A DNA stretch of 6,590 nucleotides from JANNOG01 sp050329415 (GCA_050329415.1 JBHJOS010000130.1:1-6590), one strand, 5' to 3'; shown: positions 1 to 5,752, counted from the first letter of the stretch. Numbers and translations are program-made. The notes: generated from the sequence alone by a model not told the origin.

Positions 1-423
1 ACCACGGCCTTCCGGGCCGCCCAGGACCGCGCCGAGACCGACGGCACCATGGTGGCCGAGGCCAACGCCCGGGTGCAGTCCGTCCTCGGCGACCTCGAGG
101 GGGTCGTCGGCGGGCTGCGGGACTCCGCCGACGAGCTCGGCTCGGTGGCCGAGGGGATCCAGCACGAGGTCTCCGACTCGATCGTCCGGTTCCAGTTCCA
201 GGACCGGATCGGCCAGACCCTCGGTCACGTCGCCGAGGCGATGGACGAGGTGCCGGGGGTTCTGGAGCGGGCCCGCGCCGGGGGACCGGCCGGGCTCGAG
301 CCGGTCGACGCCGAACACCTGGCCGAGGTGCTCAAGCGCAGCTACACGATGGCCGAGGAGCATGACGTGCACGGCTCGGGAGCACCGGCCGCCGTGCGCG
401 AGACCGAGATCACCTTCTTCTGA
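1..423 (+). CDS. C-terminal part of a chemoreceptor-associated (MCP-like) protein, 5' truncated
   Basis: The reading frame is open from base 1 to a TGA at 421-423, giving 140 visible residues; the true start lies left of the window. The visible part is mostly charged and Ala-rich helix, as in the signalling end of a methyl-accepting chemotaxis protein. At 190-216 it reads FQFQDRIGQ, close to the LQFQDRVSQ-type motif I recall near the C-terminus of some proteobacterial MCP-like proteins in che clusters. The Asp (fragment residue 68, bases 202-204) and Gln (residue 72, 214-216) also match the D-x-x-x-Q spacing of the CheZ phosphatase active site. The protein ends ...SYTMAEEHDVHG, a short linker, then EITFF. 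A CheY-type gene follows 43 bases downstream, supporting a chemosensory role, either as receptor or as a CheY-P partner. A membrane or ligand domain cannot be judged because the N-terminus is missing. Confidence 0.7.
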   Translation, partial: TTAFRAAQDRAETDGTMVAEANARVQSVLGDLEGVVGGLRDSADELGSVAEGIQHEVSDSIVRFQFQDRIGQTLGHVAEAMDEVPGVLERARAGGPAGLEPVDAEHLAEVLKRSYTMAEEHDVHGSGAPAAVRETEITFF

Positions 424-466
424 GCCCCCGGCAGCCGCAGGTCGGCCGCCCGTCCCAAGGAGCGCC

Positions 467-835
467 GTGAGCAAGACCATCCTCATCGTCGACGACTCGG
501 CGTCGGTCCGCCAGGTCGTCGGTCTCACCCTGCGCGGAGCCGGCTACGACGTCGTCGAGGGCGTCGACGGCCGCGACGGCCTGACCAAGCTCGACGGCCG
601 GAAGGTCCACCTCATCGTCTCCGACGTCAACATGCCGAACATGGACGGCCTCACGTTCGTCCGCGAGGTCCGCAAGCTGCCCGCGTACCGGTTCACGCCG
701 ATCATGATGCTGACCACGGAGTCGGACGAGTCCAAGAAGCGGGAGGGCCAGGCGGCCGGCGCGAAGGCGTGGGTCGTCAAGCCGTTCCAGCCGCCCCAGA
801 TGCTCGCCGCCGTCTCGAAGCTGGTGCTGCCGTGA
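467..835 (+). CDS. cheY: CheY-type single-domain response regulator
   Basis: This is a 122-residue stand-alone receiver domain, the usual CheY length. The acidic pair is D9-D10, the phosphoacceptor is D53 (bases 623-625, in VSDVNMP), the conserved Thr is T83 and the conserved Lys is K105 (in VKPF). The complete set predicts a functional Mg2+-dependent phosphoacceptor, presumably fed by the CheA encoded two genes downstream. D53+2 is Asn, as in E. coli CheY, whereas the aromatic switch position three residues before the Lys is Trp102 rather than Tyr. I chose the GTG at 467 because it begins exactly at the first beta strand (SKTILIVDD) and has AAGGAG at 457-462. A longer frame back to 362 would add a Pro/Arg-rich tail overlapping the upstream gene and is unlikely. 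There is no output domain, so signalling is by protein contact, with the flagellar switch as the obvious but unproven target. Confidence 0.92.
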   Translation: MSKTILIVDDSASVRQVVGLTLRGAGYDVVEGVDGRDGLTKLDGRKVHLIVSDVNMPNMDGLTFVREVRKLPAYRFTPIMMLTTESDESKKREGQAAGAKAWVVKPFQPPQMLAAVSKLVLP

Positions 836-1134
836 CTCGCCGCGCCGGCCGCACGCTGCGGCCCACCGGCGAGCTCACCGTGCAGACCGCCGCCGCCCGG
901 GCCGCCGTGCTCACCTCGGCGGCGACCGCGGGGGAGACCCTCACCCTCGACCTCTCCCGGGTGTCGGAGATGGACACCGCCGGGCTCCAGGTCGTCCTCG
1001 TCGCCCTCGCGGAGGCCCGCGCCGCCGGCGGCGCGGCGCGGATCGTGTCGCCGTCGCCCGCCGCGCGCGACGCGCTGACGCTCGCCGGGCTGTCCCGACT
1101 CGTCGACGGCACCGACCAGGGAGCGGACTCATGA
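832..1134 (+). CDS. STAS-domain protein of the chemosensory operon
   Basis: This small protein of 100 residues consists almost wholly of one STAS domain, the fold of anti-anti-sigma factors such as SpoIIAA and of MlaB. Visible signs are an N-terminal strand (LRPTGELTV), the strand LTLDLSRVSEMD, and the loop D48-T49-A50-G51-L52 leading into a helix. That is the place where SpoIIAA carries its phosphorylated Ser; here it is Thr49. The GTG start at 832 overlaps the cheY stop (GTGA), and the TGA at 1132-1134 overlaps the cheA ATG (ATGA), so translation is probably coupled on both sides. There is no clear ribosome binding site of its own. STAS genes do occur beside cheY and cheA in other chemosensory clusters, but their role is not well settled; a regulatory partner-binding module is inference. 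A classical anti-anti-sigma factor is less likely because no RsbW-type kinase gene is adjacent. Confidence 0.82.
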   Translation: MTRRAGRTLRPTGELTVQTAAARAAVLTSAATAGETLTLDLSRVSEMDTAGLQVVLVALAEARAAGGAARIVSPSPAARDALTLAGLSRLVDGTDQGADS

Positions 1135-3362
1135 GCACGGCACAGCTCGAGGAGCAGATGGCGGCCGCCCTGCAGACCTTCGTCATCGAGGCCGACGACC
1201 TGGTGAACGAGATGGAGGCCGGCCTGCTCGCGCTGGAGTCCGGCGCGGGCGACGACGCCGGGGAGATCGTCAACGCACTCTTCCGGGCCGTCCACACCGT
1301 CAAGGGGTCCTCCGGGCTGTTCGGCCTCGACATGATCGTCGAGTTCGCGCACGTCGTCGAGAACGTCCTGGACCTGGTGCGCGCCGGGTCGGTCCCGGTG
1401 ACGCCGGACCTGGTCGGGGCCCTGCTGCCGTGCCGGGACCACCTGGCCCGGCTGCTCGCCGCCGTGGGAGAGGGCCGCACCACGGCGACCCCCGACGAGA
1501 AGGCCGCCGGTGAGGTCCTGCTCGCCGCCCTGCGCCCGTTCGCCCAGGCACCGGCCGCCGCCGTGCCGGCCCCCCGGACGTCCCTGGAGCCGGTCGCGCC
1601 GCCCGTGGCCGCGGCCCCCGGGACCGCCGTGCTGAGCCTGCGGTTCGGGCCGGACTGCCTGCGCACCGGGATGGACCCGCTGTCCTTCCTCCGGTACCTC
1701 GCCACCCTCGGCGAGCCGGTCGCCGTCGAGTGCCTCGACGGCCTGCTGCCCGGAGCCGACGAGCTGGACCCGGAGCAGTGCTACCTCGCGTTCCTCGTCG
1801 CCCTGCGGACGGACGAGCCGCGGGAGGCCCTCGAGGGCGTGTTCGACTTCGTGCGCGAGGAGAGCGACATCCGCGTCGTCATGCCCGGCGACCCGGTGTC
1901 GGCCTTCAGCGACATCGCGGCCTCGTACGGCCCGCTGTCCGCGACGGTGGCGACGTGGGTGCGCGGACTCGCCGACGAGCTGGCGGAGGGCGCCTCGCCC
2001 GAGGCCGAGGCTCCCGCGACGGGCCCGGCGGGGGCCGCGTCGACGGTCGACCCCGCGGACGCGCCGCCGACCGCGGGCGGGTCCGCCCCGGCGCCCACGG
2101 TCCCTGCCGGGCCCGCCGTCGACGCGGCCCCCGCCGGGCGGGCCGTCGCCGACTCCCCCCGGGGATCCGGCCCCGCGCCGGCCGGCCCGGCCCGTGGTTC
2201 CGCGGAGTCCCGGACGATCCGGGTCGACGCCGACCGGCTCGACCGGCTCATCGACGCGGTCGGCGAGCTCGTCATCGCGGGCGCGGGCGCCGCGCTGCAT
2301 TCCCAGCTCAGCGGCAACGAGGCGCTCGAGGGCTCCCTCGGGGAGGTGATGCGCCTGGTCGAGGAGGTCCGCGACGGCGCCCTCCAGCTGCGGATGGTGC
2401 CGATCGGCACCACCTTCAGTCGCTTCCAGCGCGTGGTGCGCGACGTCAGCACCGCTCTCGGCAAGGACGTCGCGCTGATCGTGAGCGGGGGGGACACCGA
2501 GGTCGACAAGGCGCTCGTCGAGCAGATCGGGGACCCGCTCACCCACCTCGTCCGCAACGCTCTCGACCACGGCATCGAATCCGCCGAGGTCCGTGCGGCG
2601 CGCGGCAAGCCGGCCCGCGGCACTCTGCGGCTCAACGCCTTCCACGACTCCGGCAGCATCGTCATCGAGGTGTCCGACGACGGCGGCGGCATCGACACCG
2701 AGGCGGTCCTCGCCCGCGGGATCGAGCGCGGCCTCGTGGACCCGTCGGCGTCGCCGTCCGAGCAGGAGATCCACGCCCTGCTCTTCGAGCCCGGCTTCTC
2801 CACCTCCCCCGAGGTGACGGACCTTTCCGGGCGGGGCGTCGGGATGGACGTCGTCAAGCGCAACGTCGCGGCCCTGCGGGGGACGGTCGACGTGGAGAGC
2901 CGCCCGGGCGAGGGCACGACGATGCGGATCCGGCTGCCCCTGACGCTGGCCATCATCGACGGGTTCGTCGTGGGGGTCGGCGGGGCGACCTTCGTCGTGC
3001 CGCTGGACCGGGTGGTCGAGTGCGTCGAGCTGCCGTCGTCCGGCCTCACCCGCGACTGCATGGACCTGCGGGGGGAGGTGCTGCCGTTCGTGCGGCTGCG
3101 CTCCCACTTCACCGTGGCGGGCGAGCCGGCCCGGCGCGAGAACGTCGTCGTGGTGGAGTACGCCGGGAGCCGGACCGGGCTGGTGGTCGACACCCTGAAG
3201 GGTGAGTTCCAGACCGTGATCAAGCCGCTCGGACCGCTTTTCGGGCACGTCCAGGGGGTGGGCGGGGCGACCATTCTCGGCAACGGCGACGTCGCTCTCA
3301 TCATCGACGTGCCCGTGCTGGTCCGGGACGCCAGTCGCCAGCCCACCGGGGCCGGCTCCTGA
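1131..3362 (+). CDS. cheA: Chemotaxis sensor histidine kinase CheA
   Basis: CheA autophosphorylates under receptor control and passes phosphate to CheY or CheB. The 743-residue product has: an HPt (P1) domain, residues about 10-115, with phospho-accepting His55 in HTVKGSSG; a middle globular region, about 166-253, with GMDPL and a CYLAF strand; an Ala/Pro/Gly-rich linker, about 285-358; a dimerisation domain from about 361 (RTIRVDADRLDRLIDAVGEL); an HATPase domain with N box HLVRNALDHG (472-481), G1 DDGGG (516-520), F box FEPGFST (552-558) and G2 GRGVGMD (567-573); and a C-terminal CheW-like P5 domain, about 604-735. All catalytic motifs are intact. The ATG overlaps the STAS gene stop and has AGGGAG seven bases upstream. 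The middle region stands where P2 sits in E. coli CheA but does not look like a canonical P2. It appears to be the last gene of the operon, since a 150-base gap follows. Confidence 0.97.
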   Translation: MSTAQLEEQMAAALQTFVIEADDLVNEMEAGLLALESGAGDDAGEIVNALFRAVHTVKGSSGLFGLDMIVEFAHVVENVLDLVRAGSVPVTPDLVGALLPCRDHLARLLAAVGEGRTTATPDEKAAGEVLLAALRPFAQAPAAAVPAPRTSLEPVAPPVAAAPGTAVLSLRFGPDCLRTGMDPLSFLRYLATLGEPVAVECLDGLLPGADELDPEQCYLAFLVALRTDEPREALEGVFDFVREESDIRVVMPGDPVSAFSDIAASYGPLSATVATWVRGLADELAEGASPEAEAPATGPAGAASTVDPADAPPTAGGSAPAPTVPAGPAVDAAPAGRAVADSPRGSGPAPAGPARGSAESRTIRVDADRLDRLIDAVGELVIAGAGAALHSQLSGNEALEGSLGEVMRLVEEVRDGALQLRMVPIGTTFSRFQRVVRDVSTALGKDVALIVSGGDTEVDKALVEQIGDPLTHLVRNALDHGIESAEVRAARGKPARGTLRLNAFHDSGSIVIEVSDDGGGIDTEAVLARGIERGLVDPSASPSEQEIHALLFEPGFSTSPEVTDLSGRGVGMDVVKRNVAALRGTVDVESRPGEGTTMRIRLPLTLAIIDGFVVGVGGATFVVPLDRVVECVELPSSGLTRDCMDLRGEVLPFVRLRSHFTVAGEPARRENVVVVEYAGSRTGLVVDTLKGEFQTVIKPLGPLFGHVQGVGGATILGNGDVALIIDVPVLVRDASRQPTGAGS

Positions 3363-3400
3363 CTCGCCGGCTCCGGGGTTCCGCGACCGGGTGACCCGCA

Positions 3401-3423
3401 CCGGCACCTGTGACGGGTGTCGG
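3401..3423 (+). terminator. Possible hairpin after cheA
   Basis: CCGGCACC (3401-3408) can pair with GGTGTCGG (3416-3423) around a 7-base loop, giving an 8-bp stem with one G-U pair. It starts 39 bases after the cheA stop, a suitable place for a terminator of the che operon. No T-run follows, which is common for actinobacterial terminators but also makes a chance GC-rich hairpin hard to exclude. Confidence 0.3.
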
Positions 3424-3432
3424 GTGGGCACG

Positions 3433-3463
3433 CTTTCGCGGTATTTTGACCACTGCGCGAAGG
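3433..3463 (+). other. Second inverted repeat with an AT-rich loop
   Basis: CTTTCGCG (3433-3440) pairs with CGCGAAGG (3456-3463), an 8-bp stem with one G-T pair, around a 15-base loop that includes TATTTTGACC. The loop is the most AT-rich patch of this gap, and it contains both a -10-like TATTTT (3442-3447) and a -35-like TTGACC (3446-3451). Neither has a convincing partner element at the right spacing. It could be an operator or part of the promoter for the following gene, or a second termination hairpin; the sequence alone does not decide. Confidence 0.3.
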
Positions 3464-3512
3464 TCGACGGCGACCGGGTGTGCCGGGGTGGGTTTTCGGG
3501 CAGGGGGAGACG

Positions 3513-4121
3513 ATGCACAAGGACGAGCGACAGGTGGTCCGCCGGGCGGCGGTCACCGCGGTGGGGGTGGCCGTGGGCCTGACGGCCATGACCCTCGTCG
3601 GGGTGGCCGTCGCGTCGATGGTGGGCTCGCCCGACGTGCCGGCGCGGGTGGGAGCGGGGTACGCGTCGCCGGCCGGCCTGCCGAGCTGCGGCACGGTCGG
3701 CGAGCTGGCCGCGCCCCCCGGGGCCGCGGCCGAGGTGCCCGCCGTGGCACCCCCGGGGGCGTCGGTGCCCCTGACCCTGACCTCGTCGACCGGGGAGCCG
3801 CCGCGGCCCCTGGCGGTCGTCGTGGTCCGGGGTGGCGACGTCGTCGGTGGCTACCCCGCGCCGGCGCCGGACGGTTCGGTGGGCGTCGTCCTGGCCGTCT
3901 GCGGCGCGGCGGCCACCGGTGCCGCCCCCGCCGGCGCGGCGCCGACGGCCATGGCGAGTCGACCGCCGCTGCCGCCCGGGGACTACGAGCTCGTGGTCCT
4001 CTTCGGCTCCGAGCTGCCCCGCGGCGTCCCGCCCACCTACGCCGGTCCCGCGCTCACGGCGCTGCGCGTGCCGTTGACGGTGGCGCGGCCGGCGCCCGCG
4101 GACGGCGGTGGGCAGCGGTAG
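3513..4121 (+). CDS. Unrecognised membrane-anchored or exported protein
   Basis: I do not recognise a family. The 202-residue product begins with a charged cytoplasmic stretch (MHKDERQVVRR), then one hydrophobic segment at about residues 12-37, then an Ala/Pro/Gly-rich part expected outside the membrane. Two cysteines (Cys59 in PSCGTVG, Cys130 in LAVCGAA) could form a disulphide. The segments VPLTLTSSTG, PLAVVVVRGGDVVGGYP and LPPGDYELVVLFG alternate like strands of a beta-sandwich, so an Ig-like or carbohydrate-binding-like fold is possible. The ATG at 3513 is preferred because AGGGGGAG (3502-3509) precedes it; a GTG at 3480 in frame would add 11 residues without a better binding site. There is no lipobox. 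It follows cheA in the same direction after a 150-base gap, so it may have its own promoter, and a link to chemotaxis is not shown. It is convergent with the next gene. Confidence 0.7.
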   Translation: MHKDERQVVRRAAVTAVGVAVGLTAMTLVGVAVASMVGSPDVPARVGAGYASPAGLPSCGTVGELAAPPGAAAEVPAVAPPGASVPLTLTSSTGEPPRPLAVVVVRGGDVVGGYPAPAPDGSVGVVLAVCGAAATGAAPAGAAPTAMASRPPLPPGDYELVVLFGSELPRGVPPTYAGPALTALRVPLTVARPAPADGGGQR

Positions 4122-4155
4122 GCGCGGGATCGTCGGGTGCCCTCGCCCGCCGCCG
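4103..4155. terminator. Possible bidirectional terminator between convergent genes
   Basis: An 11-bp stem is possible between 4103-4113 and 4145-4155, with one G-T pair and a loop of 31 bases. It spans the stop of the plus-strand gene at 4119-4121 and ends just past the stop of the minus-strand gene at 4159-4161. The placement suits shared termination for two genes only 37 bases apart. The loop is long, there is no T-run, and such GC-rich complements arise easily by chance here. Confidence 0.25.
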
Positions 4156-4158
4156 CCG

Positions 4159-5430
4159 TCACAGCCGCGAGAAGTCGCGGATGTCGTCCTCGAACGAGCG
4201 CGCCATGTCCCGGGTCACGGTGGGCCGGGTCGCCCGGACCACCGCGAGGTAGTCCTCGGTCGCGGCGGGGGTGCGCGAGCCGGTCTCGACGGTGCGCTCG
4301 AACGCCCGCTGAGCGGTGGTGCGGGCGGTGTGCCCGATGTCGGCGGGGGTGAAGCCGTCCGTCGCCCGGACCAGCGCCACCACCTCGACGTCCGGTTCGC
4401 CCGCGGCGGCGAGCTGCCGGCGCCACATGGCCGACCGGGCCTCGTGGTCCGGCGGTCCGATCGGCAGGACGAAGTCGAAGCGGCCGTGGCGCAGGAAGGC
4501 CGGGTCGAGGCTGCGGACCGAGTTCGTCGCGCACACGAGCAGCCGACCGGCGCGTTCCCGGAACGCCACGATGGCCTTGAGCAGCTCGTTCACCACCGCC
4601 GCGGAACCGAGTCCGGTGCCCCGGTCCCCGGCCACCTCCTCGACCTCGTCGATGAACACGACCACCCGGTCGAGCTCGCCGACGTCGGCGAAGGCGCCGC
4701 TGAGGCCGGCGGCCAGGCCGCCGTCGCCGGTGGCCAGGCGGGAGGGGAACAGCTCGACGAAGGGCCAGCCGAGGCGACTCGCGATCGCCTTCGCGAAGGT
4801 CGTCTTCCCGGTCCCCGGCGGACCGAACAGCACGACGGCGCGGGGCGGGTCCACCCCGTGCTCCCGGGCCAGCTCCGGCCTGGCCAGCGGCAGGACGACC
4901 CGGCGCTCGATGAGGTGCTTCTCGGCCTGCATCCCGGCGACCTGCTCCCACAGGCCCGCCGGCGGCACCGACCCGGCGAGCCGGGCGAGGCGGGCCGCGT
5001 CGCGCGGGGCGACGGTCTCGAGCTTCTCGTGGAGCACCAGCGCTGCGCGCTGCGTGAAGCCGCTGTTCGCGAAGGCCCGGGTAGCGGTGGGACCGTCGGG
5101 GACCACCGCGCTGAGCCGCCGGGCACCGATCGCCAGCAGGCGGTGCTCCAGCTCGGACAGCAGCGCGCTGCCGAGGCCGTGGCCGCGCCACTGCGGCTCC
5201 ACCGCCAGCCGCAGCACCCACGCGCGGGGGCCCTCGACCCGGCCCGCGGCCCAGCCGACCAGGCGCCCGCCGGCGCTCGCGACCACGGCGGGCTGCCGCT
5301 CGTGCAGGGCCGCCACGACCTCGGACAGGTCGAAGACCGGCGACTCCTCGGGCGGCGCGGCCACCAGGTCGAGGCGCACCGCCTGCTCGAGGTCCTCGGG
5401 CTCGAAGTCGCGCACCTGCCATGCGGTCAT
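4159..5430 (-). CDS. GNAT acetyltransferase-AAA+ ATPase fusion protein
   Basis: The 423-residue cytoplasmic protein joins two complete domains. Residues about 1-138 form a GNAT acetyltransferase: strand LRLAVEP (73-79) leads into the acetyl-CoA pyrophosphate loop WRGHGLGSALL (81-91), and TRAFANSGF (117-125) matches the later GNAT helix-turn. After a helical linker, residues about 190-400 form a classical AAA+ domain: Walker A GPPGTGKTT (203-211), Walker B VVVFIDE (256-262), sensor 1 Asn303 in CATNS, arginine fingers Arg314/Arg317 in LRHGRFD, and a sensor-2 region GFTPADI (359-365). All motifs for acetyl transfer and for ATP hydrolysis in an oligomer look intact. The ATG at 5430 is chosen because GGAGG (5438-5442 on the complement) lies seven bases upstream; a GTG at 5472 would add 14 unlikely residues. 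It is not the proteasomal ATPase Mpa/ARC, since the coiled coil and OB domains are missing. The substrate is unknown; the AAA+ ring may remodel or present proteins for acetylation. Confidence 0.88.
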   Translation of the reverse strand: MTAWQVRDFEPEDLEQAVRLDLVAAPPEESPVFDLSEVVAALHERQPAVVASAGGRLVGWAAGRVEGPRAWVLRLAVEPQWRGHGLGSALLSELEHRLLAIGARRLSAVVPDGPTATRAFANSGFTQRAALVLHEKLETVAPRDAARLARLAGSVPPAGLWEQVAGMQAEKHLIERRVVLPLARPELAREHGVDPPRAVVLFGPPGTGKTTFAKAIASRLGWPFVELFPSRLATGDGGLAAGLSGAFADVGELDRVVVFIDEVEEVAGDRGTGLGSAAVVNELLKAIVAFRERAGRLLVCATNSVRSLDPAFLRHGRFDFVLPIGPPDHEARSAMWRRQLAAAGEPDVEVVALVRATDGFTPADIGHTARTTAQRAFERTVETGSRTPAATEDYLAVVRATRPTVTRDMARSFEDDIRDFSRL

Positions 5431-5437
5431 GGGCCGG

Positions 5438-5442
5438 CCTCC
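5438..5442 (-). promoter_or_regulatory. Ribosome binding site deciding the GNAT-AAA+ start
   Basis: On the complement this reads GGAGG, seven bases before the ATG at 5430-5428. It makes that ATG a better start than the in-frame GTG 42 bases further upstream, and the GNAT domain begins directly at MTAWQVRDFEP. Confidence 0.75.
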
Positions 5443-5526
5443 GTCGACGCGGTGATCGACCGAGGATCGCACGGGACCGGCTTCCTGGGTGCGCCGGCCT
5501 CCTTGAGGGGTCCATGCGGGTGGCTT

Positions 5527-5556
5527 TTGACCTGGGCTCTGTCACACAGGTAGCCT
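5527..5556 (+). promoter_or_regulatory. rpsL promoter P1 (sigma-70 type)
   Basis: TTGACC (5527-5532) and TAGCCT (5551-5556) are separated by 18 bases. This matches the principal-sigma promoters of actinobacteria (TTGAC, then TAnnnT at 17-18 bases). Transcription would begin at about 5562-5564, leaving a leader of roughly 190 bases before rpsL. It is the strongest promoter match in the window and stands upstream of a highly expressed operon. Confidence 0.7.
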
Positions 5557-5575
5557 CATCCGGTCGCCCGGTCAC
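5547..5575 (-). promoter_or_regulatory. Possible promoter of the GNAT-AAA+ gene
   Basis: On the complement, GTGACC (5575-5570) and TACCTG (5552-5547) are separated by 17 bases. The -35-like box is close to TTGACC, but the -10-like box lacks the final T of the usual TANNNT. Its -10 shares two bases with the -10 of the plus-strand rpsL promoter. If real, it gives a leader of roughly 110 bases. No better candidate was seen closer to the gene. Confidence 0.25.
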
Positions 5576-5609
5576 TCCGGGTGGTCGCGCCTGCCCGGTG
5601 TCGCCGGGC
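5563..5609 (+). other. Two tandem hairpins with the same stem in the rpsL leader
   Basis: The first hairpin pairs 5563-5571 with 5577-5585: a core of five G-C pairs, extended by one G-C and three G-T pairs, closing loop TCACT. The second pairs GCCCGG (5593-5598) with CCGGGC (5604-5609), six perfect pairs closing loop TGTCG. Both have a CCCGG/CCGGG core and a five-base loop, 27 bases apart. The first would sit at the very 5' end of a P1 transcript. A transcript-stabilising or regulatory role is inference. Confidence 0.45.
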
Positions 5610-5647
5610 TCCCACGGCTGTCGTCTCCTGAGAACGTGGCGGCTCGG

Positions 5648-5653
5648 TACGCT
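5648..5653 (+). promoter_or_regulatory. Possible second rpsL promoter (-10 box, P2)
   Basis: TACGCT fits the actinobacterial TAnnnT -10 consensus and is followed by a purine-rich GGAGTGA where transcription could start (about 5660). No good -35 box is found at 16-18 bases upstream, so this would be a weak or activator-dependent promoter, or simply a chance match. Confidence 0.35.
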
Positions 5654-5667
5654 GGAGTGACGCGACA

Positions 5668-5690
5668 CGCCCGAGCGCGGGGGTCGGGCG
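5668..5690 (+). other. Third leader hairpin
   Basis: CGCCCGA (5668-5674) pairs perfectly with TCGGGCG (5684-5690) around a nine-base G-rich loop. It lies 63 bases before the rpsL start and just after the possible P2 start site. There is no T-run after it, so a plain terminator is unlikely. Confidence 0.4.
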
Positions 5691-5732
5691 GGCGATGACG
5701 ACTGAGCCATTCAGCACGACGGGAACGACGAC

Positions 5733-5740
5733 GGAAGGAA
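5733..5740 (+). promoter_or_regulatory. rpsL ribosome binding site, unusually far from its GTG
   Basis: GGAAGGAA is the best Shine-Dalgarno match upstream of rpsL but leaves 12 bases to the GTG at 5753, more than the usual 5-9. A weaker GGAC (5745-5748) lies closer. The start itself is secure from S12 homology (PTIQQLVRKG). GGAACGACG occurs twice here (5722-5730 and 5737-5745). Confidence 0.5.
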
Positions 5741-5752
5741 CGACGGACACCG

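Noticed and set aside
362..466. N-terminal extension of CheY from an ATG at 362
   Set aside because: It would overlap the upstream gene by 62 bases and add a Pro/Arg-rich tail; the GTG at 467 with AAGGAG matches the CheY domain boundary.
2031..2204. Repetitive GC-rich stretch inside cheA
   Set aside because: It encodes the Ala/Pro/Gly-rich interdomain linker; no exact tandem repeat unit is visible.
777..3518. A very long open frame on the minus strand (913 codons) across the STAS and cheA genes
   Set aside because: It lies opposite clearly recognisable CheY, STAS and CheA coding. Its product is rich in Arg, Gly, His and Asp without any domain, a normal by-product of high-GC codon use.
1781..3694. 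Another long minus-strand frame (637 codons) over cheA and the following gene
   Set aside because: Ser/Arg/Pro-rich translation with no motif, antisense to intact CheA and crossing an intergenic gap.
5431..5472. GTG at 5472 as start of the GNAT-AAA+ protein
   Set aside because: The extra 14 residues are not domain-like and the ATG at 5430 has GGAGG at ideal spacing.
5539..5549. CTGT-CAC-ACAG inverted repeat within the rpsL promoter spacer, a possible operator
   Set aside because: The arms are only four bases, so chance is the simpler explanation.
4108..5553. Long plus-strand frame opposite the GNAT-AAA+ gene
   Set aside because: It has no recognisable domain, while the minus strand encodes all GNAT and AAA+ motifs with a good ribosome binding site.
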